A stretch of DNA of 64,000 nt from Strongylocentrotus droebachiensis. Its lineage: Eukaryota; Echinodermata; Echinoidea; Camarodonta; Strongylocentrotidae. Positions 52,434-59,090 of this stretch are shown here, in pieces (positions within the stretch are counted from its first letter, which is position 1; each line of letters starts with the position of its first letter). The translations under genes and the position numbers were made by a program. The notes under the pieces are model-generated. The model saw nothing but the letters and a program-made list of their open reading frames with translations. It had not been told where the DNA came from and made no database searches. The stretch covers positions 62,001-126,000 of the forward strand of contig JAVYIG010000630.1 in NCBI GenBank assembly GCA_035222895.1, written 5' to 3'.

Positions 52434-54209
52434 CAGAGAGGAAGAGAGAAGGTGATAGATTGAGATAGATGAAGAACAAGATGATGACAAGGAAGGGGAG
52501 GGATAGAGCAAGTAAATGAAAAACAAGAGAGTGAAACAAAAAAGATTGAAGAGAGAAGAGAGAGGTAGAAAGAGAGAAGAGATAGGTAGAGAGAGGTAGA
52601 AAGAGAAAAGAGAGAGGTAGAAAAAGAGAAGAGAAAGGTAGAAAGATAGAGAAGAGGTAGAAAGAGAGAAGAGAGAGGTAGAAAGAGAGAAGAGAAATAA
52701 TGAGAGAGACAGAGAGAGACACAGACAGAGACAGATACAGAGAGAGGGAGCGGGAGGGAGCGGGAGAGAGAGGGAGAGGGGGAGAGAGGGGGAGAGAGGA
52801 GAGACGGGAAGAGAAAACACACACGTCGATTGGTAGGGAACGAGAAAGAGAGAATGAGATATTACCCCCCAAAAAGGAAAAGAGATTGAAAGACAGATTT
52901 GTATTTGTATAGTAATAAAAGGAACATAATAAGGGAGAAAAATAATATTCAATCTATTATCTTGCACGTACATTGTAGACTGTAGTAACAACAAACATGG
53001 CATTTTGTGACAATGAAATATTGCCATCCATTCAACCCTAACAAATACTGCAATCAACTTCTTTCATCTACAACAGATCGTTTGTCGCTACATATGTACA
53101 GTACAGTATGCATACAATTTGCTTTCTCTCCATATTTTTGGAAGACGGAACAACAAAATTACATCAAGTTTCAAGTTATAATACAACATGTATAGACAGA
53201 TGAATAAAATGACATTAAAGGTAAAGACCAGTATTGGAAACGCCCCAATTTCAAAAAATGAAATGGAAGCTCTCATTACCAATCATGTGAAAGAATATGT
53301 TTTGACTAATACATGATGATAAAAAAAATGCCGGGAAACAGCCTACTAATTCATATATTTGGTAAATTTGTTTCTCTCATGGTCGTGTGAGAGATATAGG
53401 GTAGTCCCATATACATCTTTCTGTGTATAGTGCTTGTAACTTTACGAAGAATGGGCCAAATTTCTTATCATTTTGATGATTCCAGAACCTTGCAGATGCT
53501 AGATGCTAGATGATCAACCTTTTCTGATCGATTCCACAACGTTTCTTTCACAATGCAATCGCATGACCATTACTGGTCTTTACCTTTAATAAAAAAAAAT
53601 CTCGTATACTCTTCCTTTCTGTGTGGTTCTCTCAGAAGGCAATCTGAATGCTGTGTAAAACGTATGCCTTTATGACATTATATAATAAATATTCCACGCA
53701 CTGCAATTCTGTGTAACAAAATACAATCTGACCATTTCAGAATTTTCCTGAATAATGATATATGGCATTTCATGGCACTGGCCAATGTTGACATTTCATT
53801 GCACAAGGGGCATTCTTCATTTGGTGTCAAATATTCATAATATGTTAAATAAAACAGCATTATGCATGTACTTTTTTGATAGGGTACATTCGTGATCTTG
53901 TGCTATGTTTGTTTGGATTAAACGTTAGCATTAAAAAAAAGTTTCCTTCATTCATTTCATTCCATTGTCATAAACTGCTGCATGTATGCCTTTAAATTTA
54001 ATCAAACACAAATATTTTTGAAATAAAAATGTTAGCATTCATGTTTCACAGCAGGTGGATGAATAACTGTGAGAATGCACCCTTACCTGTGCTAATTTGG
54101 CAAGAATATCCTGTGGCCACATGCTGGGTATGAGGGCTGAGAAAGGGCCACCGGGGGCGGGGGTGTATCCCCCTGAACCCCTCCTGTGTTTGCTCAGCTT
54201 GCTACACAT
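20545..54209 (-). CDS. SGSM3: SGSM3 ortholog: TBC-SH3-RUN Rab GTPase-activating protein (whole gene, 20 coding exons)
   Basis: Twenty exons with GT-AG introns join in phase to 2283 nt, encoding 760 residues; human SGSM3 is about 750. The domain order matches the family. A TBC domain spans about residues 115-331, an SH3 domain about 498-556, and a RUN domain about 575-735. The TBC arginine-finger motif I-x-x-D-x-x-R is at 170-176 and the glutamine finger YCQG is at 211-214, so GAP activity is predicted. Family knowledge: SGSM3 stimulates GTP hydrolysis by small GTPases (Rab5 is reported) and acts in endosomal trafficking, binding connexin-43 and merlin. The chosen start is the ATG at 54209, because the following residues align with the human N-terminus; the upstream nine in-frame codons of that exon lack an ATG. 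The listed span uses the proximal last exon; an alternative one is at 15046-15117. Identification is by recognition, not by a search. Confidence 0.95.
20653..20852. repeat. (GA)n microsatellite upstream of exon 20a
   Basis: (GA)n then (GAGAAA)n. On the gene strand it is a CT tract of about 200 nt ending about 35 nt before the acceptor of the proximal last exon. Confidence 0.95.
21724..21989. mobile_element. MITE (GGCCCRAAYTC ends)
   Basis: Left GGCCCAAACTCAAAAAGG and right CCTTTGAGAATTCGGGCC are inverted, followed inward by TTTAAATTTAACCCATGG and its inverse. Internal direct repeats of TTAGACCATTGGTTATGTAA occur twice. Located in intron 19. Confidence 0.75.
23035..23372. repeat. CT-rich microsatellite in intron 19
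   Basis: Imperfect CT, CTTT and CTATTT repeats about 100 nt downstream (in gene sense) of the exon 19 donor. Confidence 0.9.
23474..23657 (-). CDS. SGSM3: SGSM3 coding exon 19 (end of RUN domain)
   Basis: Residues 676-737: [40 protein letters not shown] and [13 protein letters not shown]. Acceptor CTCCAG, donor GAT|GTAAGT. It ends in phase 0, so either last exon can follow without a shift. Confidence 0.97.
24199..24333 (-). CDS. SGSM3: SGSM3 coding exon 18 (RUN domain)
   Basis: Residues 631-675 plus two nucleotides: [20 protein letters not shown], then [20 protein letters not shown]. Acceptor GATAG, donor AA|GTAAGT. It is one of the best conserved parts of the protein. Confidence 0.97.
24764..24834 (-). 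CDS. SGSM3: SGSM3 coding exon 17 (RUN domain)
   Basis: Residues 608-630 plus two nucleotides, [19 protein letters not shown]. Acceptor TTGTAG, donor AG|GTAAAT. It aligns with the human RUN segment [18 protein letters not shown]. Confidence 0.95.
24962..25743. mobile_element. TIR element (GGGCCATTCCATG ends) with four GTAAC...GTTAC motifs
   Basis: Left GGGCCATTCCATG and right CATGGAATGGCCC (one base differs further in), flanked by AATA on both sides. GGTAACTCGCGTTAC or a one-base variant occurs at 24974, 25153, 25342 and 25357. It lies in the intron between coding exons 16 and 17, just upstream of exon 17. Confidence 0.7.
25744..29664. other. Intron 16 of SGSM3, remainder
   Basis: No nested gene seen. 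It holds a G-run at 26140-26159, a GA array at 28560-28660 and a mariner-like fragment at 29576-29640. Confidence 0.5.
29665..29758 (-). CDS. SGSM3: SGSM3 coding exon 16 (start of RUN domain)
   Basis: Completes codon 576 and encodes residues 577-607, [20 protein letters not shown] then HPWHFIEE. This is the first helix region of the RUN domain. Acceptor TTCTAG, donor GAG|GTGAGC. The next intron is about 4.8 kb. Confidence 0.95.
29985..30100 (-). pseudogene. Decayed partial duplicate of SGSM3 coding exon 15
   Basis: On the + strand, TTTCTGTAACTGCATCATCC and TACTGTTTAATTCTCTCTTC followed by TAAGATCT match the 3' half of exon 15 (TTTCTGTGACGGCATCATCA, TACTGTTTACTCCTCTCATC, TAAGATCT). Similarity begins at ATTAGTTACT just past the true donor and fades near the middle of the exon. 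The GTAAGT donor is lost and the frame is not kept. Confidence 0.8.
30181..30344 (-). CDS. SGSM3: SGSM3 coding exon 15 (end of SH3 domain)
   Basis: Residues 522-575 plus two nucleotides. It has the second half of the SH3 domain, [20 protein letters not shown], with the conserved tryptophan and proline of the ligand groove, then [16 protein letters not shown] leading into RUN. Acceptor CATAG, donor TC|GTAAGT. A decayed part-copy lies just downstream. Confidence 0.96.
30790..30904. repeat. GA/GACA microsatellite
   Basis: GAGA, GACAGAAAGACA and GGGAGG units in the intron just after the exon 14 donor. Confidence 0.9.
30933..31088 (-). CDS. SGSM3: SGSM3 coding exon 14 (start of SH3 domain)
   Basis: Residues 470-521. 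It contains [15 protein letters not shown] and the first half of the SH3 domain: ALLDF (ALYDF position) followed by [16 protein letters not shown], the acidic RT loop. Acceptor AACAG, donor ACA|GTAAGT. Confidence 0.96.
32196..32382. mobile_element. TTAA-flanked MITE, family D copy 1
   Basis: AGCGGAACTGCATCACTTG...GATAGGCT is flanked by TTAA on both sides. It is the inverse of the copy at 48422-48609, sharing for example GATTAGATAACCACCTG and ACTGGCAGGGAGGTCTAATC-like sequence. Confidence 0.7.
32465..32595 (-). CDS. SGSM3: SGSM3 coding exon 13
   Basis: Residues 426-469, with [18 protein letters not shown] and [10 protein letters not shown]. It aligns with the conserved predicted helical linker of SGSM3. 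Acceptor CTACAG, donor ATA|GTGAGT. Confidence 0.94.
33081..33135 (-). CDS. SGSM3: SGSM3 coding exon 12
   Basis: Residues 408-425 plus one nucleotide, containing [13 protein letters not shown] (human TQRRKSTITALLF). Acceptor CTGCAG, donor CC|GTAAGT. It lies in the linker between the TBC and SH3 domains. Confidence 0.92.
34150..34912 (-). repeat. ~140-bp tandem repeat copying the 3' end and donor of SGSM3 exon 11
   Basis: The marker GTCTGCTGCCCTCTGAGCT (or a close variant) recurs at 34255, 34393, 34536, 34668 and 34814, giving periods of 132-146 bp. On the minus strand each unit carries a version of the exon-11 end (ESAGNLPKQ-like codons) and most carry a GTAACAG-type donor. The true exon 11 end is the last unit. 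The copies diverge by substitutions and small indels, so the array is not brand new. Confidence 0.85.
34873..35004 (-). CDS. SGSM3: SGSM3 coding exon 11
   Basis: Residues 364-407, including [20 protein letters not shown], and ending in NLPKQ at the donor CAG|GTAACG. Acceptor TTACAG. The 3' end of this exon with its donor is repeated five more times in the intron just downstream. Confidence 0.95.
36112..36478. mobile_element. TTAA-flanked MITE, family A copy 1
   Basis: TTAA then AGGTAAAGACCAGTAATGG...CCAATACTGGTCTTTACCT then TTAA, 367 bp. TTAA target duplication and short TIRs fit piggyBac-type elements. No ORF. In intron 10. Confidence 0.85.
40647..40931. mobile_element. MITE (AAATAACCCGCTATTT type), copy 1
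   Basis: AGCTCAAGTTTACAAAATAA then CCCGCTATTT on the left, AAATAGCAGGTTATTTGGCA then AACTCGAGCT on the right. Degenerate copy of the element at 61727-61978. In intron 10. Confidence 0.68.
41862..41957 (-). CDS. SGSM3: SGSM3 coding exon 10
   Basis: Residues 332-363, beginning [20 protein letters not shown], aligning with the EEEL...SASIFNTLSDIP block of vertebrate SGSM3. Acceptor GATAG, donor GTAAGA. The intron that follows is about 6.9 kb. Confidence 0.93.
42170..42345 (-). repeat. Degenerate tRNA-derived SINE
   Basis: The minus strand shows a tRNA-Lys-like head with ATTCTTAGTCAGGAGGTGCT then GGGTGTGAATC (B-box-like). It is followed by a body with TTTAGGCAAGGCATTTCAT, a pattern often seen in SINEs. 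It lies in the intron between coding exons 9 and 10. Ends and target duplication were not resolved. Confidence 0.5.
42740..42885 (-). CDS. SGSM3: SGSM3 coding exon 9 (end of TBC domain)
   Basis: Residues 283-331. It contains the highly conserved [20 protein letters not shown] and [14 protein letters not shown] blocks near the end of the TBC fold. Acceptor TTACAG, donor GTAAGG. Confidence 0.96.
43787..43865 (-). CDS. SGSM3: SGSM3 coding exon 8
   Basis: Residues 257-282 plus one nucleotide, with [20 protein letters not shown]. The acceptor is TTTTAG after a pyrimidine run and the donor is GTGAGT. It aligns with the TBC segment following the LLGVQ motif. Confidence 0.94.
44417..44494 (-). pseudogene. 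Partial duplicate of SGSM3 coding exon 7 (3' two-thirds)
   Basis: The minus strand reads [20 protein letters not shown] then TLLGVQ without a stop. It differs from the true exon at nine codons of 26: six changes are synonymous and three give I-to-V, D-to-G and L-to-F. The first third of the exon and its acceptor are absent; the upstream sequence is unrelated. The donor position reads CAA|GCAAGT, a possible GC-type donor. It is probably an exon relic, or a rarely used alternative exon with an acceptor I did not recognise. Confidence 0.85.
44531..44905. mobile_element. MITE-like element between exon 7 and its partial copy
   Basis: ACCTCAGTCACACCAAACC at the left end is the inverse of GTCTCTTTGGTGTGACTTGG at the right end. 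It occupies nearly all of the space between coding exon 7 and its half-copy. No ORF. Confidence 0.55.
44925..45041 (-). CDS. SGSM3: SGSM3 coding exon 7 (TBC domain)
   Basis: Residues 218-256, including [14 protein letters not shown] and [13 protein letters not shown]. Acceptor CTACAG, donor CAG|GTAAGT. A partial second copy of this exon lies about 430 bp downstream in the following intron. A TIR element fills most of the space between the two copies. Confidence 0.95.
45386..45850. mobile_element. TIR element with different ends but the same LINE RT cargo
   Basis: The ends TACCGTAATTAACGTTGTAT and (inverse) TACCGTAATTGACGGTGTAT are unrelated to the hAT ends. They fit a TA target site. Inside, between A/T tracts, lies the same RT-derived segment on the minus strand, shortened by an internal deletion. 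Located in the intron upstream of coding exon 7. Confidence 0.75.
46103..46281. mobile_element. Mariner-like MITE 1
   Basis: TA then CAGTCAAATCTGTC...AGACAGGTTGTCACTG then TA; 179 bp. Tc1/mariner-style TA duplication. Confidence 0.7.
46300..46506. mobile_element. Mariner-like MITE 2
   Basis: CAGTGGAACCTGTC...GCAGGTTTGACTG, close kin of the neighbour at 46103-46281. It contains repeated GTCTTTGTAGACAGGTGG units. A related fragment is at 29576-29640. Confidence 0.65.
46536..46670 (-). CDS. SGSM3: SGSM3 coding exon 6 (TBC catalytic fingers)
   Basis: Residues 173-217. It begins DLLRT, where R176 is the predicted arginine finger, continues through PTNACF and [16 protein letters not shown], and ends GYCQGTG with Q213 as the glutamine finger. 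Acceptor GTACAG, donor GTAAGT. Both catalytic residues are present, so this is not a degenerate TBC domain. Confidence 0.96.
47288..47344 (-). CDS. SGSM3: SGSM3 coding exon 5
   Basis: A 57-nt exon encoding residues 154-172, ending SMAAKQIEK, with donor GTGAGA. It supplies the isoleucine (I170) of the arginine-finger motif; the rest of the motif is in the next exon. Confidence 0.93.
47902..48039 (-). CDS. SGSM3: SGSM3 coding exon 4 (start of TBC domain)
   Basis: The 46 codons (residues 108-153) include [20 protein letters not shown], the first helix pair of the TBC domain. The donor is GTAAGT. The acceptor is CTAG and is preceded by an AT-rich CAAAT repeat rather than pyrimidines, which is unusual, but the phase and the homology at the junction support this boundary. 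Confidence 0.93.
48040..48075. repeat. (ATTTG)n repeat abutting the exon 4 acceptor
   Basis: Five or so units of GATTT on the + strand; on the gene strand CAAAT repeats run up to CTAG|ATGGAC. The region beyond (to about 48190) is A/T-rich and may be a retroposon whose tail is the repeat. Confidence 0.85.
48422..48609. mobile_element. TTAA-flanked MITE, family D copy 2
   Basis: AGCCTCTCTGTACTAG...AGTACAGTGGGGCT is flanked by TTAA on both sides. In inverse orientation to the copy at 32196-32382 and of nearly the same length (188 against 187 bp). It lies in the intron between coding exons 3 and 4. Confidence 0.72.
48887..49017 (-). CDS. SGSM3: SGSM3 coding exon 3
   Basis: The acceptor is ATACAG and the donor GTAATA follows TCG. 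The exon completes codon 64 and encodes residues 65-107, with [16 protein letters not shown] and EVGDLTWES, which align with the pre-TBC region of vertebrate SGSM3. Confidence 0.95.
49131..49345. repeat. (TTCAG)n / (TTCAA)n microsatellite
   Basis: A pentamer array, purest at 49146-49212, with decayed flanks to about 49345. In the intron between coding exons 2 and 3. Confidence 0.93.
50604..51212. mobile_element. hAT-type MITE with LINE RT cargo, copy 1
   Basis: The ends TAGTGCTGTAG and TTACAGCACTA are flanked by a perfect 8-bp duplication ATTCCTAC (50596-50603, 51213-51220), as in hAT elements. Inside, T-rich tracts border about 350 bp that encode a LINE reverse-transcriptase piece on the + strand ([10 protein letters not shown]..., then [19 protein letters not shown] in another frame). 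Confidence 0.88.
52276..52342 (-). CDS. SGSM3: SGSM3 coding exon 2
   Basis: The acceptor ends in AAACAG and the donor is GTAAGT. The exon encodes residues 42-63 plus one nucleotide, with the conserved stretch [13 protein letters not shown] (human: FYYDEFGFRV). The acceptor lies just downstream of a 450-nt CT-rich tract (minus strand). Confidence 0.93.
52362..52815. repeat. (GA)n-rich microsatellite upstream of exon 2
   Basis: GA dinucleotides with GAGAGAGGTAGAAAGAGAGA-type higher-order units. On the gene strand it is pyrimidine-rich and ends about 20 nt before the exon 2 acceptor. Confidence 0.95.
53219..53585. mobile_element. TTAA-flanked MITE, family A copy 2
   Basis: Same length (367 bp) as the copy at 36112-36478 and in inverse orientation, with only scattered differences by eye. 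Flanked by TTAA on both sides. In the intron between coding exons 1 and 2. Confidence 0.85.
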
Positions 54210-54238
54210 CTCATCCTCATCTTCTGATAGGGTCTCAG
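54087..54238 (-). CDS. SGSM3: SGSM3 coding exon 1
   Basis: The acceptor AG is at 54239-54240 and the donor (GCACAG then GTAAGG) follows 54087. Coding is taken from the ATG at 54207-54209 and gives residues 1-41, including [19 protein letters not shown], which matches the conserved SGSM3 N-terminus. The frame stays open upstream of the ATG to the acceptor (ETLSEDEDE), so an extra upstream coding exon is possible. A purine-rich (minus: polypyrimidine) microsatellite of about 600 nt lies directly upstream of the acceptor. Confidence 0.88.
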
Positions 54239-54242
54239 CTGT

Positions 54243-54498
54243 ATGGTGAACAGTAGCAGAAGAGAGAGATGGGGGAGGGAGGGAGGGAGGGAGGGAGGGA
54301 GGGAGGGAGGGAGGGAGGGAGGGAGGGAGGGAGGGAGGGAGGGAGAGAGGGAGGGAGAGGGGGAGGGAGAGGGGGAGGGAGAGGGAGGGAGGGAGGGAGG
54401 GAGGGGGAGGGAGGGAGGGGGAGGGAGAGAGGGGGAGGGAGGGAGAGAGGGGGAGGGAGGGAGAGAGGGGGAGGGAGGGAGGGAGGGAGGGAGGGAGG

Positions 54499-54534
<36 letters not shown>

Positions 54535-54840
54535 GACAGAAAGAGAGGTGAGAGAGAGAGAAGAGGGAAGGAAAGAGAGAAGAGAGAGGGGGAGGGGAAG
54601 AGACAAAGAGAAACAGAAACAGAGAGACAGTAAGAGAGGCTAGAGAGGGGGAGGGAAAGAGAAAAGAGGGAAGGAAAGAGAAAAGAGGGAAGGAAAGAGA
54701 AAAGAGGGAAGGAAAGAGAAAAGAGGGAAGGAAAGAGAAAAGAGGGAAGGAAAGAGAAAAGAGGGAAGGAAAGAGAAAAGAGGGAAGGAAAGAGAAAAGA
54801 GGGAAGGAAAGAGAAAAGAGGGAGGGAAAGAGAGAAGAGA
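54243..54840. repeat. Long polypurine microsatellite complex upstream of exon 1
   Basis: (GGGA)n and (GGGAGA)n from 54269, then GA-rich, then about ten units of the 19-bp GGGAAGGAAAGAGAAAAGA at 54652-54836. On the gene strand this is a continuous pyrimidine tract that ends about 25 nt before the acceptor of coding exon 1. Confidence 0.95.
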
Positions 54841-55628
54841 GAGGGGGAGGGGAAGAGACAAAGAGGGTTAGAGGTAAGAAGTTCAAGTTGAAGAGGTTAA
54901 GGAATGACAGTACAGACAGGATTTATAAAGGGTAAAGGAAGAAAAAGAAAAGCAAGGGAATAAAAAGAACAATTCTAGTTAATATTGTGCATACCGGTAG
55001 ATAAATAGAAGTATCCTTCACACAAATACATGAACATACAAAGAAAATGAACATGATAAATACCTGTATGATAGTTTAAACCAACGGCACTTACACTTAA
55101 CACGACGCATATAACGATCATTGCTAGTCCATGAAGAATTGTCTTCCAATTTACGATTCACAATTAATCCTTTATATAAAGTCAATCCCTTCGACATATT
55201 GGCCGGTAAAATGAAGTCTCCACCATTGATTTACCATTCTTTAACACAGGGTCCAGCAATTATTCTCCACTATTCCTAGATGCACATGTACAATAATAAT
55301 AATACATACACTGTACAAGTTTATAAACAGATGTTTATATTACATGTAGCATACATATCCATATATGCAGACATTTTCAATACATATGTGGATAAAAGCC
55401 AGACCTACAGGCATGATGGTAATTGTTTCTGCGACATATTTGGCTCCACTGAAAATCACAGATTTCAATAAATTTCACACACCACTGCCCATGCGGCAAA
55501 ACACGATACAACTATTATGAATAAGCTCAACAATATCGATCATTTTTAAACAACCTGTAATCACTCCAGCAAAGCATAGAGAGTCAATGTTAATGCGAAT
55601 TGACCTCTTACACTGAACTATGTGTTAA

Positions 55629-56168
55629 AGGTACTATGTCCCTTTTGCAGCCAACCTCAAATTCTGTAGAACTTTGCAGGAATTATGAATATGTCATGTA
55701 TGTCCTATCTGTGAAATTTAAACGTTAGCAGTGTCCTCATATTCAAATTATGCAAGGAAACCCGTTTACTGGCTAGACTTCACTGTCAGACACTATTGAG
55801 TGACTGACTGGCTTTTTTTCTTCTTTGGTAAAATAACATACCGGTACATGAAAAGAGTTGTAAAGGGTACAAGAGCATTTGTCTACATCAATAACCCACT
55901 TCTTGTGATGGCCAAGATTAAACTGATTGATTCTTTGCGCAGCATAAAACGTATGACCATTCGGTACAATTGTCTGAAAATCAAGACTATTACTTTTGGG
56001 CTCTATAGCCCTAAAGTCGATTTGACAACTAATAGTCGTTATTTTCCCACTTGAAGACATTTTCAAGCCCCAACTTTTTTAGGGAAGTTCTAAATTAGTA
56101 TTATCTTTCAAATGCAGTTGGAATTTAACTTTTTCATTTTTTGGGCCTGCAAATGGGACATAGGACCT
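55629..56168. mobile_element. TTAA-flanked MITE, family B
   Basis: TTAA then AGGTACTATGTCCCTTTTGC...GCAAATGGGACATAGGACCT then TTAA, 540 bp. The minus strand holds a 97-codon ORF (55773-56066) that I do not recognise and take to be chance. Confidence 0.8.
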
Positions 56169-56195
56169 TTAATAGGCAGCATTTCCACCATGAAT

Positions 56196-56408
56196 CACTA
56201 TGAACATGACTGACAATGAAAGCGGACAAAATATACAGTTCCTCAGGTAGACAAAGGAACATCCTTCACTGCTATTATGTAAAAAGGTGAATATGCATGT
56301 GACACCTGTTCTACACATTTTTACATAATAGCAGTGAAGGGATGTTCCTTTGTCTACCTGAGGAACTGTATATTTTGTCCGCTTCCATTGTCAGTCATGT
56401 TCATAGTG
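56196..56408. mobile_element. CACTA-ended foldback element, copy 1
   Basis: A nearly perfect inverted repeat with arms of about 90 bp and a loop of about 30 bp. It begins CACTATGAACATGACTGAC and ends with its inverse. The 3-bp sequence AAT flanks both ends. CACTA termini with a 3-bp target duplication fit the CACTA/EnSpm superfamily. No coding capacity. Confidence 0.85.
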
Positions 56409-56879
56409 AATAGTCCATATACTAATAATACACAAATGCACACAATCATGCCGATGTGGCTGATCGGTTTTAATTTTTTTTTTAATTATTCTTTCTAACA
56501 TCGGTAAGTTGAAATAATTGTATTTTACTGTTATTTAGGTGTCATCAATTGTCACTAAATTACTGATTTTAAGTGAAATCAGTTGATTTTTGTACAGTGG
56601 TGTTTAAAATATTGAGAATCAATAGCAAAGCTAGGCAAATTCATGCAAAAAAATATATTAAAAAAACTGACTTGAAAACACATCATACAATTAGTCTGAA
56701 CCGAGTCAGGAGCAAATTTGAAGAAATTATATTTTTAAATGTTGTAAAACCAAAGATATAAGAAGAAAACTGACCAAGTATCTGTACTAAAAATCGTACA
56801 TGTAAAATTGGTCGTATACAATCGACAGCTGAAAATGACGCGCACGGTTGGATTACGTGCGTTCTCGAATCCAAAATCA

Positions 56880-57110
56880 TACCTCATACACACACTCTCG
56901 CCATACCGCGAATGGTCCGTCGTGGGGAGCTAGCCGGCTGAGAGTTTGCAGCGATACCAACGCAGCCGCGGAGCTCCGCAGAGCGCCATTTTAGCGGGAC
57001 TCGGAAAGGTTCGCGATGGGTAGGCAGCGGCCTAGCTTTTTGCCCAAACAACGCTAGATCGGCTGCTGGCAAAATGAAAATAATTACGATCGAGAACATC
57101 GTCGGTTTCT
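56880..57110 (-). promoter_or_regulatory. Candidate SGSM3 promoter / non-coding first exon
   Basis: This is a GC- and CpG-rich stretch in an AT-rich region, 2.7 kb upstream of coding exon 1. The minus strand contains AAAATGGCGCTC (YY1/Kozak-like) and possible donors GCG|GTATGG and GAG|GTATGA. No ATG here reads in frame into coding exon 1 through those donors, so it would be 5' UTR. Without transcript data this is positional inference. Confidence 0.35.
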
Positions 57111-57773
57111 TAACTTTTCAGTGAGATAATTCTGAATTCTAATTGAGACTATATAATAAATTAAATCGACAAAGAAACCTCAGTAGAACTCTTATAACTA
57201 TACAAAAGCTTGTTTATTTCTTCATTTGACATTTTGTTTTCGACCATTTTTTCGTGCGCGAGTCAATGGAAACTATGTATTACCAAACTTTCAACACGCA
57301 AGGAACGGGGAACACTCGCGGACCTCGTAAAAAATTCGTTGCAAAAAAAAAATTCAAGGGTGATTTTGAAGCAGTGTAGAATATTGGCGCTGCAATGCGC
57401 AGAAATATACTTGAAAGAAACTTAATAAATCATACCTTAATTTTCAGAAAATCGTATTTGTATTAGTGTACCTAGATGTGACTTGTTTATAACTCAGATT
57501 TTATGAAGATTTGTCGGGAAAAAATGTCATTTTTTTCCGTTTGGTGGTCATTTCTAGGCTAATATTTCAAAAGTTGCATCAGTAATGGGCCCGATGTTTC
57601 TCTTATCGTACTCGCATGTTATTTCTACATAGATTAAACATAGGATGGTTAAGGGTAAGACCAGATAACATTATAAAAAAGATATATCCTTCCACTCTCC
57701 CATATCCAAGTTTTGGGCTGATTATTGCCGACCCACCGCAGCAAGGCCATTCAGATTTTCGTACGAGCGTGAA

Positions 57774-57787
57774 GCGCCCTCTAGTGC
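57774..57787 (-). promoter_or_regulatory. CTCF-like motif
   Basis: The minus strand reads GCACTAGAGGGCGC, which fits the bilaterian CTCF core CCASYAGRKGGCRS at 13 of 14 positions. It lies about 0.7 kb upstream of the candidate promoter. A single motif match is not proof of binding. Confidence 0.4.
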
Positions 57788-58624
57788 CCCATGAATGTGC
57801 CTAGCAAAGCTTTTAATATACAGCCAGGATGCCTGTAATAACATAAGTCTACCAAAATAGGAAAACAGTTAAGATCTGAGATTTTTTCTGAGAATACCTC
57901 GTTTCCAACATCCTCCTCCTCCTGCCCCTCCTTCATCGGATGCACATCTCTTTTTCTTCTCTACTGCCACACCTGGAGTCATGGCTACAGAACACTACTG
58001 GTGTAGTATCACTGATCAGGCTAGATCCTGTGCTACACAGTACATTGTACGTGTATGCAAGCATCCCGCAAGAGCATCATGCACTCTGTTTCACATACCC
58101 TGTATACAGGCATGTAAAATCCTGGATGTATCCCCCACTCTGACCACTGTACCAATTGTCTTCTGGTTGACAATACCTTGATGTTCAATGTTACATCAGG
58201 ATGTTAATGAGCACATGCATGTCTATTGCACCTGGCATTCTAGAATACCTTTTGCATTCCACTGCCAATTCAGAATGCCATTGTTTAAATGTATTGGGAT
58301 GTGGGTGATGTTCACCATAGTAATTGTGGTCTGAATAAATTACCACATGCACACAGATTTTATGGCGGTGATTTGTCAGAAAATCAGGACTAAATGACTG
58401 CTTTATTAATATATTCAAATCTAAGGGTGTTTCTTTCCTGGGGACCTAGTGACAAGGTACTGGTATTGATGAATGAACTACAATACATGGAATACAGTCT
58501 GCAACATTATTTATCGTACGTGGGGGGTAGCCTTGGGCAAGCTATCAGGTTGTCAAGAACAACCTTTGTTTACAAAGTTTGTACATAAAATTTGAATATA
58601 CGTTATTAGAATGGTCAATAGCCA

Positions 58625-59056
58625 TGTTCAGACAGGGGCTTGCTAGTCGGCGTAAGTTAACCCTGCAGCAGTAAATATCTCATGTACATTTCACTTGCCA
58701 TGATTAAAGTTAATGCGACCTTCCACCGACCAGCGTAACTTCCGGAAGCGGTAGCGCCCGCACTAGTCGACCTCAACCCACCTTCTGCATCTAAACTGTG
58801 CGAATTCTAATTTTCCTTTTCGATTGTACAAACAAACAACCCTCATGAAAGGTCACAGATACTTCCGAGTGCCAAGTGAGATCATCCACACAGTTAAATC
58901 CAGGAATGAATCGGTCGGGGTAAAGGTAGGCGTAGCTAACACGACCATCATTCAGACGGTCATTACTCCGACCGTTACACCGACCTCACCATATTTACGC
59001 CGACTAGCTCTTAACACGACCTTTACTCCGGGGTGAATTGCCATCGTCTAAACATG
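58625..59056. mobile_element. Possible TIR element
   Basis: CCATGTTCAGAC at the left is an imperfect inverse of GTCTAAACATGA at the right. GCTAGTCGGCGTAAG and CGCCGACTAGCTC pair further in. Ends are less certain than in the other elements. Confidence 0.45.
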
Positions 59057-59090
59057 ACTTTAAATATTAGAGATACAAATCATTTCTTAA

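Noticed and set aside
52199-53057. Overlapping Ser/Leu-rich minus-strand ORFs of 183-236 codons
   Set aside because: Artefacts of the CT-rich tract. The only real coding part is exon 2 at 52276-52342.
54194-54886. 230-codon Pro/Leu/Ser-rich minus-strand ORF overlapping exon 1
   Set aside because: It is the translation of the polypyrimidine microsatellite. Only the segment 54087-54238 is supported as exon, and in a different frame.
55773-56066. 97-codon minus-strand ORF as a gene upstream of SGSM3
   Set aside because: It lies wholly inside the TTAA-flanked family B MITE and resembles no protein I know.
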